This document shows, one piece after another, positions 8,273 to 15,603 of a DNA stretch of 64,000 nt. The stretch lies in the NCBI RefSeq assembly GCF_023896955.1, contig NZ_JAMHIW010000004.1:62001-126000 (forward strand), written 5' to 3'. The notes under the pieces are model-generated. The model was not told the DNA's origin. It did no database searches and saw only the letters and a program-made list of their open reading frames with translations. Position 1 is the stretch's first letter; each line of letters begins with the position of its first letter. This DNA is from Micromonospora sp. RHAY321 (GTDB taxonomy: Bacteria; Actinomycetota; Actinomycetes; Mycobacteriales; Micromonosporaceae). The position numbers and the translations under genes were made by a program.

Positions 8273-9139
8273 CTATCCGGCGGAGACGTCGACGCGCCAG
8301 GTGGAGAAGCGGCGTTCGAGGGCGACGAGGAGCTGGTTGACGACCAGGCCGATGGCGGAGATCGTGATGATCCCGGAGTACATGTCGGTGATCGCGAAGT
8401 TGTACTGCGCGTAGTTGATGAGGTAGCCGAGCCCGGCCTTCGCGCCGACCATCTCGGCCGCGACCAGCACCAGGATCGAGTACGCCCCGGCCAGCCGGAT
8501 TCCGGTGAAGATCGTCGGCACCGCTGCCGGCAGGATCACCTTCTGGAACAGCCGCAGGTGGTTGAGCCCCATCGAGCGGGCCGACCGGATCAGCAGCGGG
8601 TCGACGCCCTTCACCCCGGCGATCGTGTTCAGCAGGATCGGCCAGGAGCAGGCGTACAGCACCAGTGCGATCTTGGACGTCTCCCCCAGGCCGAGGATGA
8701 GCACGAAGACCGGCAGCAGGGCCAGCGCCGCGGTGTTGCGGAACACCTCCAGCAGCGGGCTGAGCAGCTCCGCGAGCGGCCGGTACCAGCCGATCAGCAG
8801 CCCGAGCGGGATGGCGGTGAGCACGGCCAGGCCGAGCCCGGCCAGCGACCGGGTCAGGCTCGCCCCGACGTGCTCGGCGAGCTGTCCGGTGCGCAGCAGC
8901 TCCCACCAGGCCACCAGCACCTCCGACAGCGGAGGCAGGAAGACCCGGTCCACCAGCCCGAGCCGAGGTGCGACCTCCCAGATCGCGGCCAGCGCGATGA
9001 TCGCGACACTGCGGTGCAGCACCTTCCCGCCCACGCCGAGCAGCCGACCGGTCAGGCCGGGTGGGGCGGGGTCGGCCGCCGCGCCGGGCACGGCGGGCGG
9101 GGCCGCCAGCCGGGTGGGACGTTCGGCGATGTCAACCAA
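8273..9139 (-). CDS. ABC transporter permease (SsuC/TauC type)
   Basis: This binding-protein-dependent inner-membrane permease has about six transmembrane helices. The EAA loop is SARSMGLNHLRLFQKVILPA, the ATPase contact. It is of the sulfonate/nitrate/taurine class, with a typical IWEVAPRLG N-terminal helix region. The start is set at TTG 9139, which overlaps the ATPase stop by eight bases and leaves a short disordered N-terminus. The next upstream starts run deep into the ATPase gene. It probably forms a homodimer with the neighbouring ATPase. Confidence 0.85.
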   Translation of the reverse strand: MVDIAERPTRLAAPPAVPGAAADPAPPGLTGRLLGVGGKVLHRSVAIIALAAIWEVAPRLGLVDRVFLPPLSEVLVAWWELLRTGQLAEHVGASLTRSLAGLGLAVLTAIPLGLLIGWYRPLAELLSPLLEVFRNTAALALLPVFVLILGLGETSKIALVLYACSWPILLNTIAGVKGVDPLLIRSARSMGLNHLRLFQKVILPAAVPTIFTGIRLAGAYSILVLVAAEMVGAKAGLGYLINYAQYNFAITDMYSGIITISAIGLVVNQLLVALERRFSTWRVDVSAG

Positions 9140-10061
9140 CGCGGGCCTCCTCGGTGCGGGCCACCGCCGGCGCGGCACGCTGCGCGTCGGCTCCGGCCGG
9201 GGCGGCGGTACGACCACCGGCTGCTCCGGCGTGGGCGGTGCGGCTGCCGGTCGCGCCTTCGGCGGCCTGTGCGGCGCGCACCTCGTCGCGCAGCAGCGTC
9301 CAGATCTGGTGCCGGTGGTGGCGGAACGCGTCGGTGGAGCGGACGTCGTCGACGGCGTCGCGGTCGCCCAGGTCGATGTCGATGACCTCCTTGACCCGTC
9401 CGGGTCGGGAGGTCAGCACCGCCACCCGCTGGCCGAGGTGCACGGCCTCGTCGATGCCGTGGGTGATGAACACGATGGTCTTGCCGGTGCGTGCCCAGAT
9501 CCGCACCAGCTCGTCCTGCAACGAGTCGCGGGTCTGCGCGTCGAGCGCGGCGAACGGCTCGTCCATCAGCAGCACGTCCGGGTCGTACGCGAGGCTGCGG
9601 GCGATCGCGACCCGCTGCTTCATCCCGCCGGACAGCTCATGCGGGTAGCGGTCGGCGAAGCCGCGCAGGCCCACCAGGTCCAGGTGGTGGTCGATCAGGT
9701 CGGCGCGTTCGGCCCGGGGCACCCCCTTGGCCTCCAGTCCGAACGCGACGTTGCCGGCGGCGGTGCGCCAGGGCAGCAGCGCGTACTGCTGGAAGACGAT
9801 GCCCCGGTCCAGGCCGGGGCCGGTGACCGGCCGGCCGTCGACCAGCACCTGCCCGCCGGTCGGCGCGGTGAGCCCGCCGAGCAGGTCGAGCAGGGTGGAC
9901 TTGCCGCAGCCGCTGGGGCCGACGACGACCAGGAACTCGCCGGGGCGTACCCCCAGGGTGACCCGGTCCAGCGCGGTGACCGCGCCGGCGGCGCCACGCC
10001 GGGTGGCGCGGACCGGGAAGGTCTTGCTCACCGCGTCGAAGAGAATCTTGTCGGTGCTCAC
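9132..10061 (-). CDS. ABC transporter ATP-binding protein (SsuB/TauB type)
   Basis: This nucleotide-binding subunit has Walker A GPSGCGKST, Q-loop VFQQYALLPWRT, signature ELSGGMKQRVAIARSL, Walker B VLLMDEPFAALD, and H-loop FITHGIDEAVHL. The best fit is the nitrate/sulfonate/taurine import subfamily. After about residue 260 there is a disordered Ala/Gly/Thr-rich tail. The GTG start overlaps the binding-protein stop (GTGA), indicating coupled translation. Confidence 0.9.
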   Translation of the reverse strand: MSTDKILFDAVSKTFPVRATRRGAAGAVTALDRVTLGVRPGEFLVVVGPSGCGKSTLLDLLGGLTAPTGGQVLVDGRPVTGPGLDRGIVFQQYALLPWRTAAGNVAFGLEAKGVPRAERADLIDHHLDLVGLRGFADRYPHELSGGMKQRVAIARSLAYDPDVLLMDEPFAALDAQTRDSLQDELVRIWARTGKTIVFITHGIDEAVHLGQRVAVLTSRPGRVKEVIDIDLGDRDAVDDVRSTDAFRHHRHQIWTLLRDEVRAAQAAEGATGSRTAHAGAAGGRTAAPAGADAQRAAPAVARTEEARVG

Positions 10062-11089
10062 GCGCCGCCCCCGTCCACGAAGGCGTTGAACCGGTTGGTG
10101 TAGATGTCGGTGGGCTTCGGCGGGTCGCCCCGGAGCTCGCCCTCGGCGGCGAGCCAGTCGATCCAGGTGCGGAACTCCCGCTCGTCGATCACGCCGCCCC
10201 GACCGGCGACGCCGCTGCTCTTCCAGTACGCGACCAGCGACGGGTCCTCGTTGCGGCCGCGCTTGGCGATGATGTCCCGCATCCGGGCGACCACGGTCTC
10301 CCGGGGCTGGGTTCGTGCCCACTCGATGGCCTTGCCGACCCCGGTCACGAACGCCTTGACGGTCTCGGGGTTGCGTTTGATGAAGTCGTCGCGGAAGACG
10401 TAGGTTCCGGCGCTGAACGCGCCGAGCAGTTCGTGGTCGGTGAAGACGGTGCGAATGCCTCCGCCGGCGACGGCCTTGTCGCGGATCACCCCGCCGAGCA
10501 CCGCGACGTCGATCTGCTTCTGCCGCAGCGACTGCTCGGTGTTGACCGGTGGCAGGGCGACCAGTTCGACCTGCTTGATCTCTGCAGGGGTGAGCCCGCC
10601 GCGGGCGAGCCAGGTCTTCAGCACGGCCTCGGCGTGCGCGCCGAGGGTGTTCATGCCGACCTTCCTGCCGATCAGGTCGCGGGGGCCGCGGATCGGGCTG
10701 TCGTCGAGCACGTAGTAGCCCTGGAAGCTCTGCGCGTCGGAGCCGTAGTAGCTGACCACGGCGGTGATCGGGGCGTTGGCGGCGGCGAGCTTGACGATGG
10801 CGCCGTTGAACGCGCCGCCGAAGTCGCTCTGCCCGGTGGCGGTGGCCTGGATGTCCTGCGGGCCGCCGGTGACGTTGCCGATCCAGTTGAGCCGGACGTC
10901 GCCGAGGTAGCCGAGGTCGGCGGCGAGTTCGGGGAGGGTGACCTGGCCGACGGAGCCCTGGTAGCGCAGCTCGGCGGCCTGTCCGGCGCCGGCCTGGGCG
11001 TCGCCACCGCAGCCGGCGGCGCCGGCGAGCAGGGCCAGCACGGCGGCGGTGGCGAGGGTACGCAGGACGGCATGACGGGGTGGGGACAT
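10058..11089 (-). CDS. ABC transporter substrate-binding lipoprotein (SsuA/NMT1-like)
   Basis: This 343-residue extracytoplasmic receptor has a signal peptide with lipobox LLAGAAGC (lipidated Cys27). The mature domain is of the NMT1/SsuA class: VTLPELAADLGYLGDVRLNW, then GQSDFGGAFNGAIVKLAAAN, then an IGRKVGMNTLGAHAE hinge region. This class binds aliphatic sulfonates, taurine or pyrimidine precursors. It is the first large gene of the operon and lies 132 bases downstream of the cysteine-ending leader peptide. That placement supports an organosulfur ligand. Confidence 0.88.
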   Translation of the reverse strand: MSPPRHAVLRTLATAAVLALLAGAAGCGGDAQAGAGQAAELRYQGSVGQVTLPELAADLGYLGDVRLNWIGNVTGGPQDIQATATGQSDFGGAFNGAIVKLAAANAPITAVVSYYGSDAQSFQGYYVLDDSPIRGPRDLIGRKVGMNTLGAHAEAVLKTWLARGGLTPAEIKQVELVALPPVNTEQSLRQKQIDVAVLGGVIRDKAVAGGGIRTVFTDHELLGAFSAGTYVFRDDFIKRNPETVKAFVTGVGKAIEWARTQPRETVVARMRDIIAKRGRNEDPSLVAYWKSSGVAGRGGVIDEREFRTWIDWLAAEGELRGDPPKPTDIYTNRFNAFVDGGGA

Positions 11090-11221
11090 GGGGAGTCTCC
11101 TGATCTGTCCACGATGGGATCGCGGGGACGCCCAGGTGCTGGGCGCGAAGGCACGCTGCTCCGCGTTGAGCGCGGGCGGTGGGAGTGCGGCGATGGAGCC
11201 GAGCCGGATGGACCGGTCAGC
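11090..11221 (-). promoter_or_regulatory. Candidate attenuator region between leader peptide and sulfur operon
   Basis: This spacer separates the leader-peptide stop from the binding-protein start. It holds a 7-bp hairpin (CGCCCAG/CTGGGCG, 3-base loop) at 11129-11145. The ribosome site GGAG lies just ahead of the ATG next to CCCC, which could pair with upstream G runs. A switch between leader translation and downstream expression is plausible, but I cannot define the alternative folds by eye. Confidence 0.4.
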
Positions 11222-11299
11222 TCAACAGAGCGCGCTCGCGTGCCGGACCAGGTCGACGTGCACGCGAGCGGTGAGGAGAAGCTCATCCCGCTGCGACAT
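11222..11299 (-). CDS. Putative cysteine-responsive leader peptide
   Basis: A 25-codon frame on the minus strand begins MSQRDELLLTARVHVD and ends LVRHASALC followed directly by TGA. The pattern (basic N-terminus, LLLTAR, HVDL, ASALC-stop) matches the short leader peptides found ahead of sulfur-assimilation genes in actinobacteria. It heads the organosulfur import operon, with its stop 132 bases from the next start codon. A cysteine codon right at the stop fits ribosome stalling under cysteine limitation. A GAGGT site is close to the ATG. Expression and mechanism are not shown by sequence alone. Confidence 0.75.
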   Translation of the reverse strand: MSQRDELLLTARVHVDLVRHASALC

Positions 11300-11548
11300 G
11301 ACCTCATGCTGCCGTCGGCGGGATCGACCGGTCAACGGTCTTCCAGAAGGTGAGATCTGTATCGCTGACTATGTTACGAGCCGTCACGAGCAGCGTTTAC
11401 CGCCGCGCAACACCTATCTGTTGAGTAGGGATTCGCCGCGCGTCGTGGCGCACCGTCCAGGTCGGACAGGGAGAGAGTTTCGGAATTCGCCGGTTCGGGC
11501 ATGTTCGATCTCGACACGGCAGGGAACGGTGACGAAGGGAGTCCTCCG

Positions 11549-11728
11549 ATGGGCCTCATGTTTCGCAAGCGCAAGAAGTACGGTCCGATCATCCTGAACT
11601 TCACCGAGAACGGCTTCTCCTCGTGGAGCATCAAGATCGGGCGCTGGTCGTGGAACTCGAAGGCCAGGGCGCACCGCGTCGACCTGCCGGGTCCGCTGTC
11701 CTGGAAGCAGGACAAGTCCCGGTCCTAG
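11549..11728 (+). CDS. DUF4236-family small protein
   Basis: The 59-residue basic protein begins MGLMFRKRKKYGPIILNFTE, with the FRKR...GP..LN opening and a following GFSSWSIKIG, the DUF4236 signature. Function is unknown across the family. It has a clear GAAGGGAG ribosome site and its own 17-bp terminator, so it is probably a monocistronic real gene despite its size. Confidence 0.75.
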   Translation: MGLMFRKRKKYGPIILNFTENGFSSWSIKIGRWSWNSKARAHRVDLPGPLSWKQDKSRS

Positions 11729-11740
11729 AGTCCCGGGAGT

Positions 11741-11777
11741 CGAGCGGGGTGCCGGTGATCCACCGGCACCCCGCTCG
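11741..11777 (+). terminator. Hairpin terminator after the DUF4236 gene
   Basis: A perfect 17-bp stem (left arm CGAGCGGGGTGCCGGTG) closes on a 3-base ATC loop, 12 bases after the stop codon. It may also serve the convergent gene. Confidence 0.85.
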
Positions 11778-11815
11778 GTGTCCGAGTGCCGGGGGACACA
11801 GGCCGGTGCGCGGGC

Positions 11816-12691
11816 TCAGCGCCGCACGGTGATGATCTCGTCGCCGGCCAGCCGGCCGCCCTCGCGCTCGCGGCGCACGTCGCCCGCCTCGATCAGGGCG
11901 GCGAGCGCCCGGTTGGCGTCGGCGGCCCGGTAGACGGTGGCCGTGAGGGTGTGCCGGCGCAGGTCGGTGACCGGTCGAGAGCCGCCCCGGCGCAGCTCGG
12001 CCAGCAGTTCGCGGGCCAGCGACCCGGGGTCGGGATCGGCGGCCACGTCGACCGGCGCGCCTGCCGGGTCGACCGGGTCGCGGTAGCGAACGTCGAGATC
12101 CGCGCCGACCGCCCAGAGTGCGTCGCGGACCGCCTCCAGGCTGCGGTCCGAGCGGCTGCCGAACGCGATCACGCCGGCCTCGCCGTCGGGGAAAACCGGC
12201 GCCACCTCGGCGACCAGCGGGAAATTGGCAGCGAGGAGAGCGTCGCGGGCACCGCTGCCGGCGTGCAGCAGCACCTCGCCGGCACGGCCGTTGCTCGCGG
12301 CGGTGAGCAACTCCGGGGTGGCGGCGCCGGGCAGGTCCACGAAGCTGAACAGCGGGGCGCCGGCCGCACCGGCCGCCTTCACCGCGACCGGCAGCCGGTC
12401 CGGATTGCCGGGCAGCAGGTGGACGGTGACCTCGGCGGGCAACTCCGCCTCGACGGGGCCGAGCCGGGCCGCCAGGTCAGGCGCGCCGTCGGCCAGCACC
12501 AGCACGGTCACCCGCCGGCCCCGGAGCTGGTCGGCCTGCCCGGCGATCACCCGCAGCGCGGCCTCCGCCCCACCGGCCCAGGTCACGGCGACGGTGGCCC
12601 GGCGGGAGCGTTGCAGGGCCGCGGGCAGCCAGGTCGTCAACTGGCGGACCAGCAGCTCGCGGAGGAAATCGGTGGTCCGGTCGGTCGGCAT
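11816..12691 (-). CDS. Hypothetical protein, Rossmann-like domain plus winged-helix tail
   Basis: I do not recognise this 291-residue protein with certainty. The first 190 residues alternate strands and helices in a nucleotide-binding-like pattern (RRATVAVTWAGG, RRVTVLVLADG, LFSFVDLPGAATPELL, EVLLHAGSG, AGVIAFGS). The last 50 (LRRHTLTATVYRAADANRAL, then LIEAGDVRRERE) look like a winged helix. The order loosely recalls three-Cys-motif partner (TcmP) proteins, whose FIDPFG segment would correspond to FVDLPG, but this is only a weak resemblance. It stands alone, upstream of a hairpin. Confidence 0.7.
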   Translation of the reverse strand: MPTDRTTDFLRELLVRQLTTWLPAALQRSRRATVAVTWAGGAEAALRVIAGQADQLRGRRVTVLVLADGAPDLAARLGPVEAELPAEVTVHLLPGNPDRLPVAVKAAGAAGAPLFSFVDLPGAATPELLTAASNGRAGEVLLHAGSGARDALLAANFPLVAEVAPVFPDGEAGVIAFGSRSDRSLEAVRDALWAVGADLDVRYRDPVDPAGAPVDVAADPDPGSLARELLAELRRGGSRPVTDLRRHTLTATVYRAADANRALAALIEAGDVRREREGGRLAGDEIITVRR

Positions 12692-12715
12692 CGGTCCGTT
12701 CTACCGTATGACCGG

Positions 12716-13237
12716 TCAGGCCGGGACGGAGATCCCCACCCCGCCCCGGGTCTGCCCGCCGTAGCGCTGCCGCTCGGCGGCCAGGTCGAGCCGGCCGATC
12801 CGCTTGCGCGCGGCCAGCGCCGCGTCGTCGAGCCGGTCAGCCGGGACGAGCCAGACGATCTCGAACTCCAGGCCGTCCGGGTCCTGCCCGTAGAGGCTCT
12901 TGGTGGTGCCGTGGTCGGAGGTGCCGACCAGCGCGCCGGCGGCGGTGAGCCGCTCGGCGGTGGCGGCCAGCTCGTCGAGGGTGTCGACCTCCCAGGCCAG
13001 GTGGTACAGCCCGACGGTGGCCCGGCCAGCGGTGGACCGCCCGGCGCCGGCGCCGATCTCGAACAGGCCGAGGTCGTGGTCGTTGGTCGAGTCGGGGGCC
13101 TGCAGGAAGGTGGCGCCCCGGAAGCCGTCCGGGGTCATCGCCACCGGGCGGAAGCCCAGCACGTCGCGGTAGAAGGCGACGCTGCGGGCGAGGTCACTGA
13201 CGTAGAGGACCGCGTGGTTGAGCCGGTGGATACCCAT
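12716..13237 (-). CDS. VOC-family metalloenzyme (glyoxalase/catechol dioxygenase-like)
   Basis: This 173-residue protein opens with RLNHAVLYVSDLARSVAFY, followed by DVLGFRPV. The central YHLAWEVDTLDELAATAERL and C-terminal YGQDPDGLEFEIVW complete the paired beta-alpha-beta-beta-beta modules. Candidate metal ligands are His8, the His of YHLAWEV and the Glu of LEFEI, as in extradiol dioxygenases. It is divergent from a MarR gene across a short promoter region and is probably its target. The substrate is unknown. Confidence 0.87.
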   Translation of the reverse strand: MGIHRLNHAVLYVSDLARSVAFYRDVLGFRPVAMTPDGFRGATFLQAPDSTNDHDLGLFEIGAGAGRSTAGRATVGLYHLAWEVDTLDELAATAERLTAAGALVGTSDHGTTKSLYGQDPDGLEFEIVWLVPADRLDDAALAARKRIGRLDLAAERQRYGGQTRGGVGISVPA

Positions 13238-13257
13238 GGCACCAGGCTAGCGCGGTT

Positions 13258-13288
13258 TAGTTGAGCGTTCAACCACCTCGGGTATGAT
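13258..13288 (+). promoter_or_regulatory. Leaderless MarR promoter with overlapping TTGA-N4-TCAA operator
   Basis: TTGAGC (13261-13266) and TATGAT (13283-13288) are spaced 16 bases apart and point to a start at or next to the ATG at 13296, so the mRNA is likely leaderless. The -35 overlaps a palindromic TTGAGCGTTCAA-type site (13261-13272), a plausible MarR operator controlling both divergent genes. Confidence 0.55.
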
Positions 13289-13295
13289 GGGGCTC

Positions 13296-13748
13296 ATGAC
13301 CCGCTGGCTGGACTCCGACGAGCAGCGCACCTGGAGGGCGTTCCTCACCGCCTCCCGAGCGCTGATGGACACGCTCGACCGCGAGCTGCAACGCGACGCG
13401 GGTATGCCGCACGCCTACTACGAGATCCTGGTCCGGCTCTCCGAGGCCCCCGACCGTCAACTGCGGATGAGCGAGCTGGCCGACGCGGCCGGGTCGTCGC
13501 GCAGCCGGCTCTCCCACGCGGTCGCCCGGCTGGAGGCGGCCGGATGGGTGCGCCGCGAGGAGTGCCCCACCGACCGGCGGGGACAGGTCGCGCTGCTCAC
13601 CGACGCCGGCTTCGCCACGCTCGCCGCCGCCGCACCCGGCCACGTGGAGGGAGTACGCCGGCACCTGTTCGACGCGTTGAGCCCGGCCCAGGTCGACCAG
13701 CTGCGCCGCATCAGCGAGACGCTGGCCGAGCACCTGACGAGATCCTGA
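13296..13748 (+). CDS. MarR-family transcriptional regulator
   Basis: This 150-residue winged-helix dimer begins MTRWLDSDEQRTWRAFLTAS. It has MPHAYYEILVRLSEAPDRQL, recognition helix region SSRSRLSHAVARLEAAGWV, and wing RREECPTDRRGQVALLTDAG with the conserved D-R pair. The ATG at 13296 is preferred because a good -10 lies immediately upstream, leaving no leader; an ATG at 13284 falls within that -10. Its divergent partner is the VOC protein, so it probably represses that gene in response to a small aromatic or lipophilic ligand. Confidence 0.9.
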   Translation: MTRWLDSDEQRTWRAFLTASRALMDTLDRELQRDAGMPHAYYEILVRLSEAPDRQLRMSELADAAGSSRSRLSHAVARLEAAGWVRREECPTDRRGQVALLTDAGFATLAAAAPGHVEGVRRHLFDALSPAQVDQLRRISETLAEHLTRS

Positions 13749-13805
13749 CCGATCGACACCGGCGCGGGTCTTGTACTTACCGTCGTCAAATGAGCACGAT
13801 GGGGC

Positions 13806-15572
13806 GTGTCCTCCGGCTTCGGCGAACTGACTGATCAGGCGCACCACCTCGTGTCCGCCGGCGACCTGGCCGGCGCGCAGCGGCTGCTCTCCGACGCCCT
13901 CACCGACGCCGACCCTCGCCCGGCCAACTCCACCCCCGAGCTGGCCGAGGCCGCCAGCCTCCAGGCGCGCGTGCTGGTGGCCCTCGGCGAGCCCCACTCC
14001 GCCCGGGGCTGGGCCGCCTTCGCGTACGCGGCCACCAACCGGCTGCACGGCCGCTCCGACCCCCGCACGGTGGCCGCCGCGGCGACCCTCGCCGCGGTGC
14101 TGCACCGGGTCGGCAGCCACTCCCGTGCCGCCCGGCTCTACCAGGAAGTCATCATCGAGCTGACCGCGCAGGACGGCCCCGAGTCGCTGCGGGTGCTCGC
14201 CGCTCACGCCGACCTGGCCACCGTGGAGTACGCCCGCGGCCAGTGCACGGTGGCCCGCGACCGGCTCCAGGACGCCTGGGAGCTGCACCGCGAGGTGTAC
14301 GGCGACGGGCACCCCAGCGGCATCAAGATGCTGGCCCGTCTCGGGGCGATGCAGCGCGACTGTGGCCAGTTCGCCGAGGCGCACGACAACCTGGCGCTGG
14401 CCCGCGAGCTGTGCCGGCAGCACCTGGCCGCCGACGACCCGCTGTCGGTGCAGGTGGCGGCACTGGCCCGGGCGGCTGCCAACCCCGACCACGTCTGCGC
14501 CGACGACCAACCCACCGTCCGGGACGCCCCGACCGTGCCGGCTGCCCGCACACCGCCGCACCGCGACGGTCGGGTCGAGTCCGGCTACCACCCGCCGGAG
14601 CCTGGGCCGGCGCACTCCGGCCCGGCGGCAGGCGCTGCCGCGGCCGGTGGCGGGGTCGCGGCTGGCGGCCCGGCGGCCACCGGCGGCGGACCGGTCGCTG
14701 GCGGCGGACCGGTCGGCGGCGGCGTGCCGAATCCCCGCGTGCCGGCCGACGAGCCCGGCGGGTCGGCCGGCTCGTGGTGGCCGCCCGGTCCGGTGGACGA
14801 GCCGACGCCGCACCCCACCGAGCCGCCCGTGCCTCCGTCCGTGGTCGGCCTCGCGGGCGGCACGGAAGAGGCGTCCGGGGTGTACCGGCTGCACCGACCC
14901 GGCGCACCGCCCGAGCCCGACGCACCGGCGGAGCCGTACTCGCCGGCTGATCCGTACTCGCCGGCCGAGTCGTACCCGCGGTCTGACCCGTACACGCCGG
15001 TCGAGCCGTCCACACCGGCCGAGCCGTACACGCCGTCGCGGCTGCTGCCGGTGCCCGTACACCGGGCTCCGCCGCCACAGCGCAACAAGCTGGTGCCGGT
15101 GTTGGTGGGCGGCGTGGTCGTGGTCCTGCTGGGCGCCGCGGCCGTGATCGCCGGGGTGGCCCGGGTCGGCGACCGGGACAACCAGGCGCCGGCGCCCGAC
15201 ACCGGCTCCCCCAGCGCCGGCCCCGCGCCGGCCACCACGAGCGCCGCCCCGGCCGCCAGCGGCGCCACCCCGTCCGCCGGGGCGCCGCCCGCGGCCGCAC
15301 CCGGCACGCCACCGGGCACCGTGACCCTGCGCGACAACCGGGACAACATCGCTCTGAACTGGACCTACCCGGCCGGCGGTGAGGGGCCGGTGGTCGTCTC
15401 CGGTGGTCGGGCCGGTCAGGGCAAGACCGCCTTCGCCACGCTGCCCGCCGGCGCCACCAGCTTCGTCGTCTACGCGCTGGGCCGCACCAACGACTACTGC
15501 TTCACGGTGGCCGTCGTCTGGTCCACCGAAACCGTCGCCAGCGCCGACGAGGTCTGCACCCGCCGCCGCTGA
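13806..15572 (+). CDS. TPR-containing membrane protein with Pro-rich linker and extracellular FN3-like domain
   Basis: The 588-residue product has four parts. Residues 1-220 are TPR-like helices (YQEVIIELTAQDGPESLRVL, EYARGQCTVARDRLQDAWEL). About 225-425 is a Pro/Gly/Ala-rich linker with repeated EPYSPADPYSPAE-type units. One transmembrane helix lies near 428-450 (VLVGGVVVVLLGAAAVIAGV). The outer C-terminus has a Thr/Ala/Pro-rich stalk and a beta domain (NIALNWTYPAGGEGPVVVSG, YCFTVAVVWS) with two Cys that could pair. Topology suggests cytoplasmic TPRs sensing or scaffolding and an external sensor. The function is not known. The start is GTG. Confidence 0.75.
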   Translation: MSSGFGELTDQAHHLVSAGDLAGAQRLLSDALTDADPRPANSTPELAEAASLQARVLVALGEPHSARGWAAFAYAATNRLHGRSDPRTVAAAATLAAVLHRVGSHSRAARLYQEVIIELTAQDGPESLRVLAAHADLATVEYARGQCTVARDRLQDAWELHREVYGDGHPSGIKMLARLGAMQRDCGQFAEAHDNLALARELCRQHLAADDPLSVQVAALARAAANPDHVCADDQPTVRDAPTVPAARTPPHRDGRVESGYHPPEPGPAHSGPAAGAAAAGGGVAAGGPAATGGGPVAGGGPVGGGVPNPRVPADEPGGSAGSWWPPGPVDEPTPHPTEPPVPPSVVGLAGGTEEASGVYRLHRPGAPPEPDAPAEPYSPADPYSPAESYPRSDPYTPVEPSTPAEPYTPSRLLPVPVHRAPPPQRNKLVPVLVGGVVVVLLGAAAVIAGVARVGDRDNQAPAPDTGSPSAGPAPATTSAAPAASGATPSAGAPPAAAPGTPPGTVTLRDNRDNIALNWTYPAGGEGPVVVSGGRAGQGKTAFATLPAGATSFVVYALGRTNDYCFTVAVVWSTETVASADEVCTRRR

Positions 15573-15603
15573 GCGTGCTGAGTCGTCCCGTGACAACCGC
15601 TCG

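Noticed and set aside
8261..9385. A 374-codon plus-strand frame opposite the permease gene
   Set aside because: It is low-complexity, Gln/Arg/Asp-rich and antisense to conserved transporter genes. Similar frames opposite helR, xfp and the LLM gene were also discarded.
5756..11089. The monooxygenase operon considered as a natural-product cluster
   Set aside because: No biosynthetic core enzyme is present. The importer, monooxygenase, flavin reductase and leader peptide all fit sulfur scavenging.
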